Shown in pieces: positions 8,720 through 17,919 of a DNA stretch of 64,000 nt (positions are counted from its first letter, which is position 1; the number at the start of each line of letters is the position of its first letter). Where the stretch lies: contig NZ_CP021874.1 of assembly GCF_002197645.1 (NCBI RefSeq), forward strand, positions 3,658,001 through 3,722,000, given 5' to 3'. The stretch comes from Enterococcus wangshanyuanii. Lineage in GTDB: Bacteria > Bacillota > Bacilli > Lactobacillales > Enterococcaceae. The notes beneath the pieces were generated by a model that was not told the DNA's origin, did no database searches, and was given only the letters and a program-made list of their open reading frames with translations. Made by a program: the position numbers and the translations under genes.

Positions 8720-9487
8720 ATGAAAAAAATTTTAGAAGTGAATCATCTAAGTAAATCTTATGGCTATCGAAATAATAAAGTTCAGGTCCTAAACAATATT
8801 TCTTTTTCTGTGGAACAAGGCGAATTTGTTGGGATCATGGGACCCAGCGGAGCAGGAAAGTCAACATTGTTGAATGCGATTTCGACTATTGCTTTACCGA
8901 CGACTGGTACAGTTCGGATCGATGGTCAGGATATTTTAAAAATGCGAAATAATCAAGTCAGCGATTTTCGCCGCAAAGAATTAGGATTTATTTTTCAGGA
9001 TTTCAATTTGCTTGATACCTTAAATGTTAAGGATAATATTTTATTACCGTTAGCGATCGATCGAATACCGCTTGAAAAGATGGAGCAGCGTTTGATTCAT
9101 GTGGCTACTGTGTTGGGAATCGAACAGTTGCTGAATGAATACCCTAATACGATTTCGGTAGGTCAAAAGCAACGGGTTGCTGCAGCCAGAGCACTGATCA
9201 CAGAACCAAAATTGATTTTTGCGGATGAACCTACCGGCGCACTAGATTCTAAGTCGGCTGCAGAGTTGCTTCAATATATGACGAATATGAATGTTGAAGA
9301 TGATGCAACGATCATGATGGTGACTCATGATCCTTATACGGCAAGTTACTGTAATCGTATTTTATTTATCAAAGATGGGGTGATTTTTTCAGAAGTCGTA
9401 CGCCAAGGATCAAGAAAGGAATTTTTCAATCGAGTGATCGATATGCAGGCTACGATTGGCGGAGGTGGTCGTGCGAATGATTTTTAA
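8720..9487 (+). CDS. ABC transporter ATPase, BceA-like (peptide resistance/sensing type)
   Basis: A 255-residue ATP-binding protein. Walker A GPSGAGKST is at residues 41-49, the Q-loop at FIFQDFN, Walker B at LIFADEPTGALDS, and the H-loop at MMVTHDP. The signature reads SVGQKQR instead of the common SGGQ. It overlaps the permease gene by 11 bases. With that FtsX-type permease it forms a MacB/BceAB-class module, which in Firmicutes usually senses or removes cell-wall-targeting peptides such as bacitracin. No two-component system gene is adjacent. Confidence 0.88.
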   Translation: MKKILEVNHLSKSYGYRNNKVQVLNNISFSVEQGEFVGIMGPSGAGKSTLLNAISTIALPTTGTVRIDGQDILKMRNNQVSDFRRKELGFIFQDFNLLDTLNVKDNILLPLAIDRIPLEKMEQRLIHVATVLGIEQLLNEYPNTISVGQKQRVAAARALITEPKLIFADEPTGALDSKSAAELLQYMTNMNVEDDATIMMVTHDPYTASYCNRILFIKDGVIFSEVVRQGSRKEFFNRVIDMQATIGGGGRANDF

Positions 9488-11558
9488 CCTATCCTGGAAA
9501 AATTTTAAGGGTCAATTTTTGAATTATCTGGTTTATTTTGTCAGTATGACATTTGCGGTAGTTGTTTATTATTGTTTTAGCGCACTTACCTACAATCGAT
9601 CGTTGACGAATCGGCTGGGTCAGGAAATCCATATTGATGGTGCAATGAATCTAGGCGGTGTCTTGATCGTAATCATGATTCTGGGCTTTATGTTTGCAGC
9701 GAATCACTTCTTTTTATTAAAACGTCGAAAAGAGATCGGACTGTATCAATTGGTTGGAATGAAGAAGACGCAGATATCCTTGCTGTTTTTCATTGAAACA
9801 TTATTTTTAGGGGCTATTTCCTTGATCACAGGCTTATTTTTAGGTGTGATTTTCTCAAAGTTGTTTTCGATGATTCTTGCGAAAGCTATGTTTTTACAAG
9901 TGGAAAGTTTGTTTTTTATCTCAGTCCCTTCGATGGTACAAACAAGTGTTGTCTTTGTTTTTATGCTATTAGCAGTGTCGATCCGAAGCACTTGGCTGAT
10001 TTATCTTTATCAGGTGACAAACTTGCTAACCCCTGAAAAGAAACGGGAAGCTGCATCAAATCGCTTATCCAGATTTAAAGCCGGTTTGGGAGTTTTTGGT
10101 GCATTGTTGATTCTTTTTGGTTATTTTTTGTCCTATAATATTGTGCAGTTTATCTCATTTTTGATGAAAACATCCCTGGGGTTTGGCGGCTTTTTTCTTG
10201 CACCTCTAGTTATTTTAGCTATTTGCTGTATTGGTACTTTTCTATTTTTTAAATACACGATGCATCTAGTTGTCTATTTATTTACAAAAAATCGCTCTGC
10301 TTATTATCGAAATCTAAATATGGTTGCAGTCGGCAACACAAAGCTTCACATGACAAGAGTGGGTAGCACACTTTTTGCCGTCACGATTTTTATTGCTATT
10401 GCTCTGGGTATGATCGGAGGGGCGGCCTCTATTTATACGATTGGAATGAATTCAGTGAACATTGTTGCGCCAAATGATTATATCGTGGCGGAGGATGATC
10501 TTGATAAAGTAATGACAACGATTGAAAATCAGTCAGACACTTCAGTAAAATCGCTAGTAGAATTAAATTATAAGCTAACAGGCAGCCGCTATAGTCTTAA
10601 AATTGGTCAAGATGCCAGCCAAAGTAATTTAACGCCAATCAATATAATGGCTCTTTCTAATTATCGAGAATTTCAAAAATACAATCATTATTTAAAGAAT
10701 ATCGAATTGAAACACCCGACTGACCTTGTAGTTTTAGATAGTATTCAAAATACATTGGCTGGTGTCATTCGGTATGATTCTGACTTTATTTTTTCCGAAA
10801 ATACCAGATTTCAGATTGCCGATGTTCGACCGGATTATTTAGGTCAAGATTTGCTTCGTTATAGTTTTCCAACGGTGATCGTTTCCGATGAACAATTTAA
10901 CAAAATAAATACAGGCATCAGCTATTCATTGTACGCGATAAATGTCGATTCAAAGGATGAAGAGGCTCTTTCAGATAAAATAGCCGAAGAAATAAAGCCC
11001 AAATGGATCTCACCTGTTTATTATCGTTACCAGTGGAAAGGTCAGAAAGTTGAAGGGTATACATCAAAAACAAGCCGGAATCCAGAAAAAAAAGAAGGAC
11101 AAAGTCCATCTGATTTAGATGAACAAGAGTATTGGCAATTAAATTATACAAGTCGCTTTTCAGATTTGAGATATAAGAGAAGAGAAATGGGCCTATTTAT
11201 TTATGTAGCTATGTTTTTAGGAATTTTAGCGTTGATCATCACAGGCAGTATTTTGATGCTGCATCAGTTTTCAGAAGCTGAAAGAGAAAAGGAACGTTAC
11301 GAGCTATTAAAAAAAATCGGCGTTTCTGAAAAAGAGATCCGAAAACTTGTCTATCAACAAAATAGTATTATCTTTTTCCCACCAATGATCATTGGTGTTT
11401 TACATGCAAGCTTCGCAATTTATGTCTTTAGTATGATAATTACAAGTTCAGGTTATTGGTTGGCTTATTTATCTTGCGGTTTGCTGATTTTAATTTATTT
11501 AGCGTATTATTTTTTAACTTCAGCGATTTATATTCGAATCGTACTTGAGAAAGATTAA
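9477..11558 (+). CDS. ABC transporter permease, BceB-like (FtsX family)
   Basis: A membrane protein of about 693 residues with hydrophobic segments near the N terminus, around residues 45-350, and three at the C terminus, plus a large hydrophilic region (about 320-570) that should be extracellular. This layout is that of BceB-type permeases. The frame opens 7 codons earlier, but GGCGGAGG precedes the ATG at 9477 and MIFNLSWKNFKGQ is the usual N terminus. It overlaps the ATPase stop and so is probably translationally coupled. It should form the target-protecting or sensing transporter with the upstream ATPase. Confidence 0.88.
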   Translation: MIFNLSWKNFKGQFLNYLVYFVSMTFAVVVYYCFSALTYNRSLTNRLGQEIHIDGAMNLGGVLIVIMILGFMFAANHFFLLKRRKEIGLYQLVGMKKTQISLLFFIETLFLGAISLITGLFLGVIFSKLFSMILAKAMFLQVESLFFISVPSMVQTSVVFVFMLLAVSIRSTWLIYLYQVTNLLTPEKKREAASNRLSRFKAGLGVFGALLILFGYFLSYNIVQFISFLMKTSLGFGGFFLAPLVILAICCIGTFLFFKYTMHLVVYLFTKNRSAYYRNLNMVAVGNTKLHMTRVGSTLFAVTIFIAIALGMIGGAASIYTIGMNSVNIVAPNDYIVAEDDLDKVMTTIENQSDTSVKSLVELNYKLTGSRYSLKIGQDASQSNLTPINIMALSNYREFQKYNHYLKNIELKHPTDLVVLDSIQNTLAGVIRYDSDFIFSENTRFQIADVRPDYLGQDLLRYSFPTVIVSDEQFNKINTGISYSLYAINVDSKDEEALSDKIAEEIKPKWISPVYYRYQWKGQKVEGYTSKTSRNPEKKEGQSPSDLDEQEYWQLNYTSRFSDLRYKRREMGLFIYVAMFLGILALIITGSILMLHQFSEAEREKERYELLKKIGVSEKEIRKLVYQQNSIIFFPPMIIGVLHASFAIYVFSMIITSSGYWLAYLSCGLLILIYLAYYFLTSAIYIRIVLEKD

Positions 11559-11918
11559 ATAATTGAATATAAAAGAAGGTTAAAAAAGGATAATAAAATA
11601 AAACTCTGCTTCATTTTCTAAGCGTTCAAGTATATAATAGGTAAATGTGTCTAACGTAACAACGAAAATTTTACTATCCTTAATGATTTCTTAAAAAAAT
11701 AATAATTCTTAAAAAAAATAAATTTCTAACGTTTCCAAATACTTAATCAAGGGTGGAGCAAAGCTTATGACTTTTGTCCACCCTTTTTTTATGGAAGTGA
11801 CAAAACTGTTAGTGAAAAACAGCTATTTGTTAGCGAATTGGATTTCTTTTTTCATTTTACTTTATTACAATTACCTTACAAAAAAGGTGATAGGCGACTG
11901 TTTAGGAGGGCTATAAAA
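11559..11918. other. Intergenic region between the ABC transporter and the dlt operon
   Basis: This AT-rich gap holds a TATAAT at 11633-11638 with only a weak -35, a strong terminator at 11749-11790, and possible promoter elements for dltX (TACAAT at 11866-11871). If the first TATAAT is used, it would make a short RNA of about 145 nt ending at the terminator. No specifier or aptamer structure was recognised. Confidence 0.5.
11749..11790 (+). terminator. Intrinsic terminator upstream of dltX
   Basis: AAGGGTGGA and TCCACCCTT form a GC-rich stem followed by seven T residues. Confidence 0.88.
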
Positions 11919-12068
11919 TTGAAAGAATTTTTAACTAAGACCAATGTGCAATACTGGAGCAAATTTATTGGAAAAACGATTTTCTATTTTGGCATATTAC
12001 TGATACTGATTTATTTGTATCATTATAAAAATATTGACGGTGGATCATTTATTTATAATGAGTTTTAG
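11919..12068 (+). CDS. dltX: DltX, small membrane protein of the D-alanylation system
   Basis: A 49-residue protein with one membrane span (FYFGILLILIYLYHY) and the conserved C-terminal tail ending in FIYNEF. DltX-type proteins precede dltA in Firmicutes; the tail is thought to receive D-alanine for transfer to teichoic acid. The start is TTG at 11919, eight bases after AGGAGGG. The frame is open back to 11838, but that extension has no ribosome binding site and is not part of the family. The stop is 17 bases before dltA. Confidence 0.88.
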   Translation: MKEFLTKTNVQYWSKFIGKTIFYFGILLILIYLYHYKNIDGGSFIYNEF

Positions 12069-12085
12069 AAAGGAGAGACTTCAAC

Positions 12086-13597
12086 ATGATTACTGATATT
12101 ATAGAAGCAGTCGATCGTTGGGGGCTGAATGAGCCAAATCGACCTGTGTATATTGAAGCCGATCAAACGCATACTTACGGAGAATTAAAAAGAGACTCCG
12201 ATACTGTTGCTGGATATTTACAGCAAAACATAGAACGCTCTCGTCCTGTGGTTGTTTATGGCGAATTAGAATACGATATGTTAGCCTGCTTTCTTGGTGC
12301 CTCTAAAGCCGGTCATGCCTATATCCCGATCGAAGCCCATACCCCAGCTGAAAGGATAGAGATGATTTTAGATGTTGCGGATCCTGCACTGATTTTTTCC
12401 ATAGCTGAATGGCCGGACATTGCAACGCAAGCTGAAATTATTTCTTTAGAAAAAGTGAAGGAAGAGCATACGATTTCTACTTCAGCAGACATGCTCCGAC
12501 CAGTTGAGGGCTCACAAACCTATTATATTATTTTTACCTCTGGAACGACTGGCGTTCCTAAAGGCGTTCAAATCAGTCACACGAATTTATTGAGCTTTGT
12601 GAATTGGGAGTTGACTGATTTTGGCATAACTGAAGGGATGCGCTTTTTATCGCAAGCGCCATATTCCTTTGATTTGTCAGTGATGGATCTATATCCTGCC
12701 TTAGTTTCAGGAGGTTCTTTGACGCCAATGAAGAAAGAAGTCATCACTGATTTTAAACAGCTGTTCAAAGTCCTTCCGACTTTGGAGATAGAGGTTTGGG
12801 TTTCGACACCATCATTCATGGATATTTGTTTGATGGAACCAAATTTTGAACAAAAAAATGTAAAGAGTCTGAAAATTTTCTTATTCTGCGGAGAAGAGTT
12901 ACCGAAAGCAACGGCGCAAAAATTACTGGAGCGTTTTCCAGATGCTCAGATTTTTAACACTTATGGCCCAACGGAAGCAACTGTGGCAATTTCGGGAGTT
13001 AAAATTACATCAGAGCTGCTAGAAAAATATGATCGAATACCAATCGGATATGTAAAAGAAGATACACACGTATATATTATGAATGAAAATACTGAACTGC
13101 CACAAGGTGAAGTAGGAGAAATCATTATTGCGGGTCCCAGTGTTTCTAAGGGGTATATGAACAACAAAGAAAAAACGGAAGCTGCCTTTTTTGAGTATAA
13201 AGGCCAACCTGCATATCGCACAGGTGACGCTGGAAAGCTGCAAGAAGGCATGCTGATCTATGACGGACGAATCGATTTTCAGATAAAAATGCATGGTTAC
13301 CGCATTGAGCTTGAAGATATCGACCATCATCTGGCCAACGTTTCCTATGTCAAACAAGCCGCAGTCGTACCAAAGTATCATGAACATAAAGTTCAGCAGT
13401 TAGTTGCGTTTGTTGTTGCTCATCCAAATGAATTTGAAAAAGAATTCAAATTGACAAAAGCAATCAAAGAAGAATTAGGACAAACGGTTATGGACTATAT
13501 GATTCCGCAAAAATTTGTTTATGTGGAGCAGTTGCCGCTGACTTCAAACGGAAAGATCGATCGTAAGGGATTGATGAATGAGGTGAATGCAACATGA
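12086..13597 (+). CDS. dltA: D-alanine--D-alanyl carrier protein ligase
   Basis: An adenylate-forming enzyme that activates D-alanine with ATP and loads it on the DltC carrier. Motifs appear in order: FTSGTTGVPKG (P-loop, about 151-161), YGPTEATVA (near 293), YRTGD, GRIDFQIKMHGYRIE, and the C-terminal NGKIDRKG whose Lys contacts the adenylate. At 503 residues it is the normal length. AAAGGAG precedes the ATG. Its stop overlaps the dltB start by four bases. It is cytosolic and the first enzyme of the teichoic acid D-alanylation pathway, which reduces negative surface charge and binding of cationic peptides. Confidence 0.97.
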   Translation: MITDIIEAVDRWGLNEPNRPVYIEADQTHTYGELKRDSDTVAGYLQQNIERSRPVVVYGELEYDMLACFLGASKAGHAYIPIEAHTPAERIEMILDVADPALIFSIAEWPDIATQAEIISLEKVKEEHTISTSADMLRPVEGSQTYYIIFTSGTTGVPKGVQISHTNLLSFVNWELTDFGITEGMRFLSQAPYSFDLSVMDLYPALVSGGSLTPMKKEVITDFKQLFKVLPTLEIEVWVSTPSFMDICLMEPNFEQKNVKSLKIFLFCGEELPKATAQKLLERFPDAQIFNTYGPTEATVAISGVKITSELLEKYDRIPIGYVKEDTHVYIMNENTELPQGEVGEIIIAGPSVSKGYMNNKEKTEAAFFEYKGQPAYRTGDAGKLQEGMLIYDGRIDFQIKMHGYRIELEDIDHHLANVSYVKQAAVVPKYHEHKVQQLVAFVVAHPNEFEKEFKLTKAIKEELGQTVMDYMIPQKFVYVEQLPLTSNGKIDRKGLMNEVNAT

Positions 13598-14799
13598 TGG
13601 GCTTTCCACATATGATTCCTTACGCGAATCCGCTCTATTTTATTTATTTGCTAGTTGCCCTGTTACCGATGATTTTGACCTTATTGATCAAAGGCAAGCG
13701 TTGGTCCTGGTATCAAGTACTGGTTACACTATTTTTCTTGTATATGAGCTTTGGCGGAGAAGATTGGAAGCAAGGCGTTGCTTTGATCGGTTATGTGATT
13801 TGGCAAACGATTTTGGTTTGGTTCTATTTCCACTATCGACAAAAACAAAACGCCGCATGGGCTTTCTATTTGGCTGTTTTTCTAGCTATATTTCCATTAG
13901 TACTTGTTAAAGTGGTGCCATTTGTATCAGGTCATGCTTCGTTATTAGGCTTTTTAGGTATTTCTTATCTAACATTTAAATCTGTTCAAATCATCATGGA
14001 AATGCGGGATGGTTCGATCAAGGAGTACAATGTGTTTCGATACATCCAATTCCTTTTGTTCTTCCCAACGATATCTTCCGGCCCTATTGACAGGTATCGC
14101 CGTTTTGAGAAAGATGTCGAAAATCCGCCAGCACCTGAAAAATATATTGATTTTTTAGGAAAAGGAATCCATAATTTTTTTCTAGGCTTTTTATACAAAT
14201 TTATTATTGGGTATTATTTTGGTCAGGTTTTGATGCCTGTCGCAGCTAAGATAGCTGAAAAAAATGGCGGCTTCTCCTGGGCATTGGTTGCGTATATGTA
14301 TATCTATAGTATGTATCTATTTTTTGATTTTGCTGGTTATAGTCTGTTTGCAGTTGGGACAAGTTATTTGATGGGCTACGATACGCCAGTCAATTTTAAT
14401 AAACCTTTCTTGAGTTGGAATATCAAAGAATTTTGGAATCGTTGGCATATGACCTTGTCTTTTTGGTTCCGTGATTATATTTATATGCGCTTGATGTTCA
14501 CCTTAATAAAGAAGAAAGTGTTTAAGAGTCGGATCGTTGCTTCTAATGTCGGATACTTCGCTTTGTTTTTACTGATGGGTGTTTGGCACGGCCTGACTTG
14601 GTATTATTTAGCTTATGGTATATATCATGCGACATTGATTTGTGTGACGGATGCTTGGCTGCGTTTTAAGAAAAAACACAAAGACAGTATCCCGTCCAAT
14701 AAGTTTACGCACGCATTGGCAGTATTTTTAACATTTAATGCAGTATGTTTCAGTTTCCTGATTTTTTCAGGATTCTTAGATACGTTATTTTTCAAATAA
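13594..14799 (+). CDS. dltB: D-alanyl transfer protein DltB (MBOAT family)
   Basis: A 401-residue membrane-bound O-acyltransferase with about eleven hydrophobic segments. The family motif EFWNRWHMTLSFWFRDYIY and the later active-site His in LLMGVWHGLTWYY are present. It moves D-alanine from DltC across the membrane step. It overlaps dltA by an ATGA junction, so translation is likely coupled. Confidence 0.96.
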   Translation: MMGFPHMIPYANPLYFIYLLVALLPMILTLLIKGKRWSWYQVLVTLFFLYMSFGGEDWKQGVALIGYVIWQTILVWFYFHYRQKQNAAWAFYLAVFLAIFPLVLVKVVPFVSGHASLLGFLGISYLTFKSVQIIMEMRDGSIKEYNVFRYIQFLLFFPTISSGPIDRYRRFEKDVENPPAPEKYIDFLGKGIHNFFLGFLYKFIIGYYFGQVLMPVAAKIAEKNGGFSWALVAYMYIYSMYLFFDFAGYSLFAVGTSYLMGYDTPVNFNKPFLSWNIKEFWNRWHMTLSFWFRDYIYMRLMFTLIKKKVFKSRIVASNVGYFALFLLMGVWHGLTWYYLAYGIYHATLICVTDAWLRFKKKHKDSIPSNKFTHALAVFLTFNAVCFSFLIFSGFLDTLFFK

Positions 14800-14824
14800 A
14801 ATATGAGTTAAAGGAGAATGGATC

Positions 14825-15061
14825 ATGAATGTAGAAGAAACAGTTTTAGATATTTTAGAAGAAATCACAGGTACGGATGAGGTAAAAGAAGATAAAGAGG
14901 TAAATTTATTCGATGAAGGACTGATGGATTCATTAGCGACGGTTCAATTGTTAGTCGAAATCGAAGGACAATTAGGTGTACAAGTCCCTGTTTCAGAATT
15001 TGACCGCGAATTGTGGAACACACCTAATAAAGTCATTGAACAAGTGAAAGCATTACAGTAA
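14825..15061 (+). CDS. dltC: D-alanyl carrier protein
   Basis: A 78-residue acidic carrier with the phosphopantetheine attachment motif [11 protein letters not shown] (Ser36). It accepts D-alanine from DltA and presents it to DltB. AAAGGAG lies before the ATG. Its stop codon shares one base with the dltD start. Confidence 0.96.
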   Translation: MNVEETVLDILEEITGTDEVKEDKEVNLFDEGLMDSLATVQLLVEIEGQLGVQVPVSEFDRELWNTPNKVIEQVKALQ

Positions 15062-16326
15062 TGACAATGAAAAAAAAGCTTTGGGGAATCATTGGGCCAA
15101 TCCTGATTTCCGCGGTTTTATTGGCTGTATTTTTCTTTGCACCGTTCAAAATAGATGTAGATAGTAAACATGTTTTATCTGATGCGTCTACGTCTATGGC
15201 GACGAATGTCTTAAAAGGAGATGCAATCAAAAATAAAGCGATTGGTTCAAAGGAGTACGTTCCATTTTTCGGTTCTTCTGAGTTGAGTCGGATCAGTCCG
15301 TTTCATCCTTCTGTACTAGCAGAAAAATATGACCGGAATTATCGGCCGTTTTTATTGGGAGCGCCAGGTACACAGTCATTGACACAAGCTATGATGATGC
15401 AGTCCATGGGGAAAAATCTTTCGCATAAAAAAGTCGTCTTCATCCTTTCTCCTCAATGGTTCGTTGAGCAAGGAGTAACGAATGACTATTTCAATGCCTA
15501 TTATTCAGAACTGCAGACGTATCAGTGGGTTAGTGATTTAAAGACAGTCACAGAGGATGATAAATATTTTGCGGAGCGTTTATTAGATTTCCCAAAAGTA
15601 AGAGATGATAAGCGATTAACAAGCGCATTGAATGACATTCGAACAGGAAAGCTGCCGGATTCTTCTGATAAAAAATATATTGAATTGATGCTGAATATGT
15701 TCTCAAGAGAAGATGAATTGTTTAGTAAAATTGGGATGGTCAGCAAAAAACAAGCTATCGAAAAAGCAGAGAAACGTTTGCCCAATGTCTATGATGAACA
15801 GGCACTTGATGATTTAGCGATTACGATCGGGCAAAAAGCGACAAATAATAACCCGTTTGAAATTTCTAATCCTTTTTATACAAAGCGTGTGAAGAAAAAA
15901 TTAAATCATTTAGAAAATTCTCAAAAGAATTGGAACTATCTTTCCTCACCAGAATATTCAGATTTACAATTGGCCTTGAGTCAACTGTCGCAAGACAATG
16001 CAGAGGTGTTATTCATTATTCCGCCAGTCAACAAACGCTGGACAGACTTTACTGGTTTGTCTCAGGAAATGCTGCAGGGCTTTTCTAAGAAAGTGAAATA
16101 TCAGCTGGAAAGTCAGGGATTTACGAATATTGCCGATTTTTCAAAGGAATGTGATACACAATATTTCATGGCGGATACGATTCATTTAGGCTGGCGCGGC
16201 TGGTTGGCAGCCGATCAGCGGATTCGACCGTTTCTTGAGGACAAGAAAGTAACGACACCAAATTATCAGCTGAATCCAACCTTTTATTCAAAGGAATGGC
16301 AGGAGCAAGACCCAGCTGATTTATAG
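15061..16326 (+). CDS. dltD: D-alanyl-lipoteichoic acid biosynthesis protein DltD
   Basis: A 421-residue protein with one N-terminal membrane anchor (about residues 8-27) and an extracellular SGNH-like domain. The GSSELSR motif near residue 72 holds the likely nucleophile Ser, and the D-TIHLGWRGW stretch near residue 375 supplies the Asp/His pair. It is the last dlt gene. No good ribosome binding site precedes it, so it depends on coupling from dltC through the overlapping TAATG; an alternative ATG lies two codons later. Confidence 0.95.
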   Translation: MTMKKKLWGIIGPILISAVLLAVFFFAPFKIDVDSKHVLSDASTSMATNVLKGDAIKNKAIGSKEYVPFFGSSELSRISPFHPSVLAEKYDRNYRPFLLGAPGTQSLTQAMMMQSMGKNLSHKKVVFILSPQWFVEQGVTNDYFNAYYSELQTYQWVSDLKTVTEDDKYFAERLLDFPKVRDDKRLTSALNDIRTGKLPDSSDKKYIELMLNMFSREDELFSKIGMVSKKQAIEKAEKRLPNVYDEQALDDLAITIGQKATNNNPFEISNPFYTKRVKKKLNHLENSQKNWNYLSSPEYSDLQLALSQLSQDNAEVLFIIPPVNKRWTDFTGLSQEMLQGFSKKVKYQLESQGFTNIADFSKECDTQYFMADTIHLGWRGWLAADQRIRPFLEDKKVTTPNYQLNPTFYSKEWQEQDPADL

Positions 16327-16350
16327 AAATAAAAGATAGACTTCAAAATT

Positions 16351-16409
16351 AAAAGAACGAAGGATGAAATAAAGCAGCTATTGCTCTGTTTCATCCTTCG
16401 TTCTTTTCG
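16351..16409 (+). terminator. Intrinsic terminator of the dlt operon
   Basis: A 19-bp near-perfect stem (AAAAGAACGAAGGATGAAA and its complement) with a loop of about 20 bases ends in TTCTTTT. Confidence 0.9.
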
Positions 16410-16426
16410 ATGTAAGCAAAAGTAAG

Positions 16427-16657
16427 TTAAATCCAAACAGTATTGACCACACTTTTTGGCTCAATCAGCAAAATTTGACATTCCTTTTCTGAGAAAGGGC
16501 GGTGTTCAACTCCTTTTGGCATAACAAACATTTGTCCTTGCGATAATTCAACTTTTCCATCTCGAAACTCAATAGTCATTTGTCCAGCTAAAACTATAAA
16601 TACTTCATCCGTATCTTCATGCAGATGCCAAATAAAACGGTCTAGAATTTTTCTTGC
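16427..16657 (-). pseudogene. Truncated cupin-domain protein gene
   Basis: On the minus strand the frame from 16657 down to the stop at 16427-16429 reads as the C-terminal two thirds of a small cupin. It contains [18 protein letters not shown] (metal-binding His pair and Glu), [20 protein letters not shown] and VEHRPFSE. The frame is closed upstream by a TAA at 16658-16660, and no start or ribosome binding site precedes the WHLHED region, so the first 35-40 residues usual in this family are missing. I call it a decayed gene. Confidence 0.75.
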
Positions 16658-16773
16658 TTATTGAACAGAGCTAAATAATAAATTTTTATCATTGTAGCCT
16701 ATCAAACTATTCTGAAAATAAATCTTTTAAAGTGAAAACATATAGTCTTTTTTTATTTATATTCAAAAATGAA

Positions 16774-16782
16774 TGGTATAAT
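16774..16782 (+). promoter_or_regulatory. Extended -10 for the M42 peptidase gene
   Basis: TGG followed by TATAAT, about 35 bases before the GTG start. The -35 is weak. Confidence 0.6.
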
Positions 16783-16817
16783 ATTAGAGGAACTATTCAG
16801 GAAGGGAGTTTTATACT

Positions 16818-17900
16818 GTGGATCAAAAAGAAGAACAAATGCTGATTGAGCTTACGAATGCCAAAGGTGTACCCGGAAATGAAGGAGAGGTCAGAGACCT
16901 ATTCAAAAAATATGCGGAGCCTTTTGCAGATAAAATCATATATGATGGATTAGGCAGCATTATTGCTAAACGTAGTGGCGATAAAGAAGGACCCAAAGTC
17001 TTTTTCTCAGGTCACTTGGATGAAGTTGGTTTTATGGTGACTCAAATCACGGATAAAGGCTTTATCAAATTTCAAACGCTTGGCGGCTGGTGGGGACAAG
17101 TCATGCTAGCACAACAAGTACAGATCAAAACCGCAGAAGGCAAAGTGTTTCATGGAGTGATCGGATCGAAACCACCGCATGTATTAACGCAAGAAGCGCG
17201 AAAACAGCCATATGAAGTAGCGGATATGTTTATCGATATCGGTGCATCAAGTTCAGAACAAGTTGCTGAATGGGGTATCAAACCTGGGGATATGATCACA
17301 CCGTACATTGAGTATCGTCGAATGAATGATACAAAATTTATGCTGGCTAAAGCTTGGGATAATCGTATTGGGACAGCTGTATCGCTGAAAGTGTTGGAAA
17401 ATTTAGCTGAGCAAGGACATCCTAATGTTATCTTTGCTGGAAGTGATGTACAAGAAGAAGTCGGTCTGCGTGGCGCTCAAACCAGTACCCATTTAGTTGA
17501 TCCAGATATCGCATTCGCACTTGATACAGGAACAGCAGGAGATACACCGGGCATGACACCGAAGGAAGCTGATTCTGACTTAGGTAAAGGGCCACAGATT
17601 TTAATTTTTGACGCATCGATGATCCCACATAAAAAACTGCGTGATTTTGTGATCCAGGTAGCGGAGGAAAATGATATTCCTTTTCAATATACAGTTATCA
17701 CAGGCGGCGGAACGGATGCTGGCAGAATGCATTTGACTCGAAATGGTGTTCCTTCATTGGCAATTACAGTGCCAGTTCGCTACTTACATTCACATACATC
17801 AATGATCCATGAAGATGATTATTTGAATACAGTTAAGCTAGTAACAGAAGTGATCAAGCGATTAGATCAAGAAACAGTCGCGAAGATCCGTGAGTATTAA
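16818..17900 (+). CDS. M42 family metallopeptidase (glutamyl/deblocking aminopeptidase type)
   Basis: A 360-residue cytosolic di-metal aminopeptidase. The metal site is visible as [10 protein letters not shown] (His and nearby Asp), KAWDNRIG (bridging Asp), [10 protein letters not shown] (catalytic Glu pair), FALDTG (Asp) and a C-terminal [10 protein letters not shown] (His). These fit M42 glutamyl aminopeptidase or endoglucanase-annotated paralogues, which mostly act on peptides. The start is GTG at 16818 with AAGGGAG upstream. It is followed by a membrane protein gene after 19 bases. Confidence 0.9.
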   Translation: MDQKEEQMLIELTNAKGVPGNEGEVRDLFKKYAEPFADKIIYDGLGSIIAKRSGDKEGPKVFFSGHLDEVGFMVTQITDKGFIKFQTLGGWWGQVMLAQQVQIKTAEGKVFHGVIGSKPPHVLTQEARKQPYEVADMFIDIGASSSEQVAEWGIKPGDMITPYIEYRRMNDTKFMLAKAWDNRIGTAVSLKVLENLAEQGHPNVIFAGSDVQEEVGLRGAQTSTHLVDPDIAFALDTGTAGDTPGMTPKEADSDLGKGPQILIFDASMIPHKKLRDFVIQVAEENDIPFQYTVITGGGTDAGRMHLTRNGVPSLAITVPVRYLHSHTSMIHEDDYLNTVKLVTEVIKRLDQETVAKIREY

Positions 17901-17919
17901 TTAAGAAAGGTTTTTGTTT

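Noticed and set aside
11749..11790. GGGTGG motif suggesting a T-box riboswitch before dltX
   Set aside because: The full T-box sequence, specifier loop and stem I are absent; the motif is simply the 5' arm of an intrinsic terminator.
11838..11918. 27-codon N-terminal extension of DltX
   Set aside because: It has no ribosome binding site and DltX proteins are about 50 residues; AGGAGGG points to the TTG at 11919.
12961..13387. Long minus-strand frames inside dltA
   Set aside because: They are shadows of dltA, which has full motif support on the plus strand, and they lack ribosome binding sites.
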